The position numbers were made by a program, and so were the translations under genes. This document shows, piece after piece, positions 5,998-6,001 of a stretch of 6,001 bases of DNA (position 1 is its first letter; every line of letters begins with the position of its first letter). The notes under the pieces are model-generated. The model saw nothing but the letters and a program-made list of their open reading frames with translations. It was not told the DNA's origin and made no database searches. The stretch covers positions 1 through 6,001 of the forward strand of contig JAISLM010000122.1 in the NCBI GenBank assembly GCA_031290855.1, written 5' to 3'. The stretch comes from Spirochaetaceae bacterium. GTDB lineage: Bacteria; Spirochaetota; Spirochaetia; Treponematales; Breznakiellaceae.

Positions 5998-6001
5998 CTT
6001 A

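Noticed and set aside
1..6001. CRISPR array, defence system or phage cassette
   Set aside because: The repeats are only two long copies plus one hairpin, not regularly spaced. No cas, nuclease, reverse transcriptase or phage gene is present. The intact genes are housekeeping or transport genes.

Overview
The window comes from a GC-rich bacterial chromosome. It holds four intact protein genes, one decayed transposase gene, and intergenic DNA full of repeats and hairpins. A spirochaete, perhaps a gut or termite-gut Treponema relative, is my best guess. The reasons are a PEGA plus formylglycine-enzyme-like membrane protein, a Na/Pi cotransporter fused to a PhoU-like tail, a long poly-G tract, and hairpin-forming intergenic repeats. 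No rRNA or other decisive marker is present, so the taxonomy is inference.

Left part (1-2313): a 108-bp structured repeat starts at base 1. It is followed by a two-gene plus-strand operon: a single-pass membrane protein with a PEGA domain and an FGE-sulfatase-like domain, then smpB (trans-translation). The two genes overlap by four bases (GTGA), which suggests translational coupling. A GC-rich hairpin covers the convergent junction with the minus-strand genes.

Middle (2294-4953): a minus-strand operon transcribed leftward, made of a sodium/phosphate cotransporter-family protein with a PhoU-like tail, then a ten-helix DMT/EamA exporter. The exporter's ATG directly follows the transporter's stop codon. 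A plausible sigma70-type promoter lies about 40 bases upstream of the transporter in an AT-rich stretch.

Right part (4996-6001): a run of 17 G residues, then a minus-strand IS630-family transposase pseudogene. The pseudogene has an in-frame stop and breaks off at the CMDE catalytic motif. Beyond it is about 200 bp of gene-free DNA with two small hairpins, then a second copy of the 108-bp repeat (106/108 identical) and a near-perfect 14-bp-stem hairpin that reuses the same core sequence. The repeats, the dead transposase and the homopolymer mark this end as a recombination-prone, accessory-like segment beside housekeeping genes.

I see no CRISPR array, tRNA, rRNA, phage or defence cassette. 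The most interesting items are the repeat family with nested hairpins, the 17-G tract upstream of the transporter promoter, and the FGE-like domain that lacks the catalytic cysteines.
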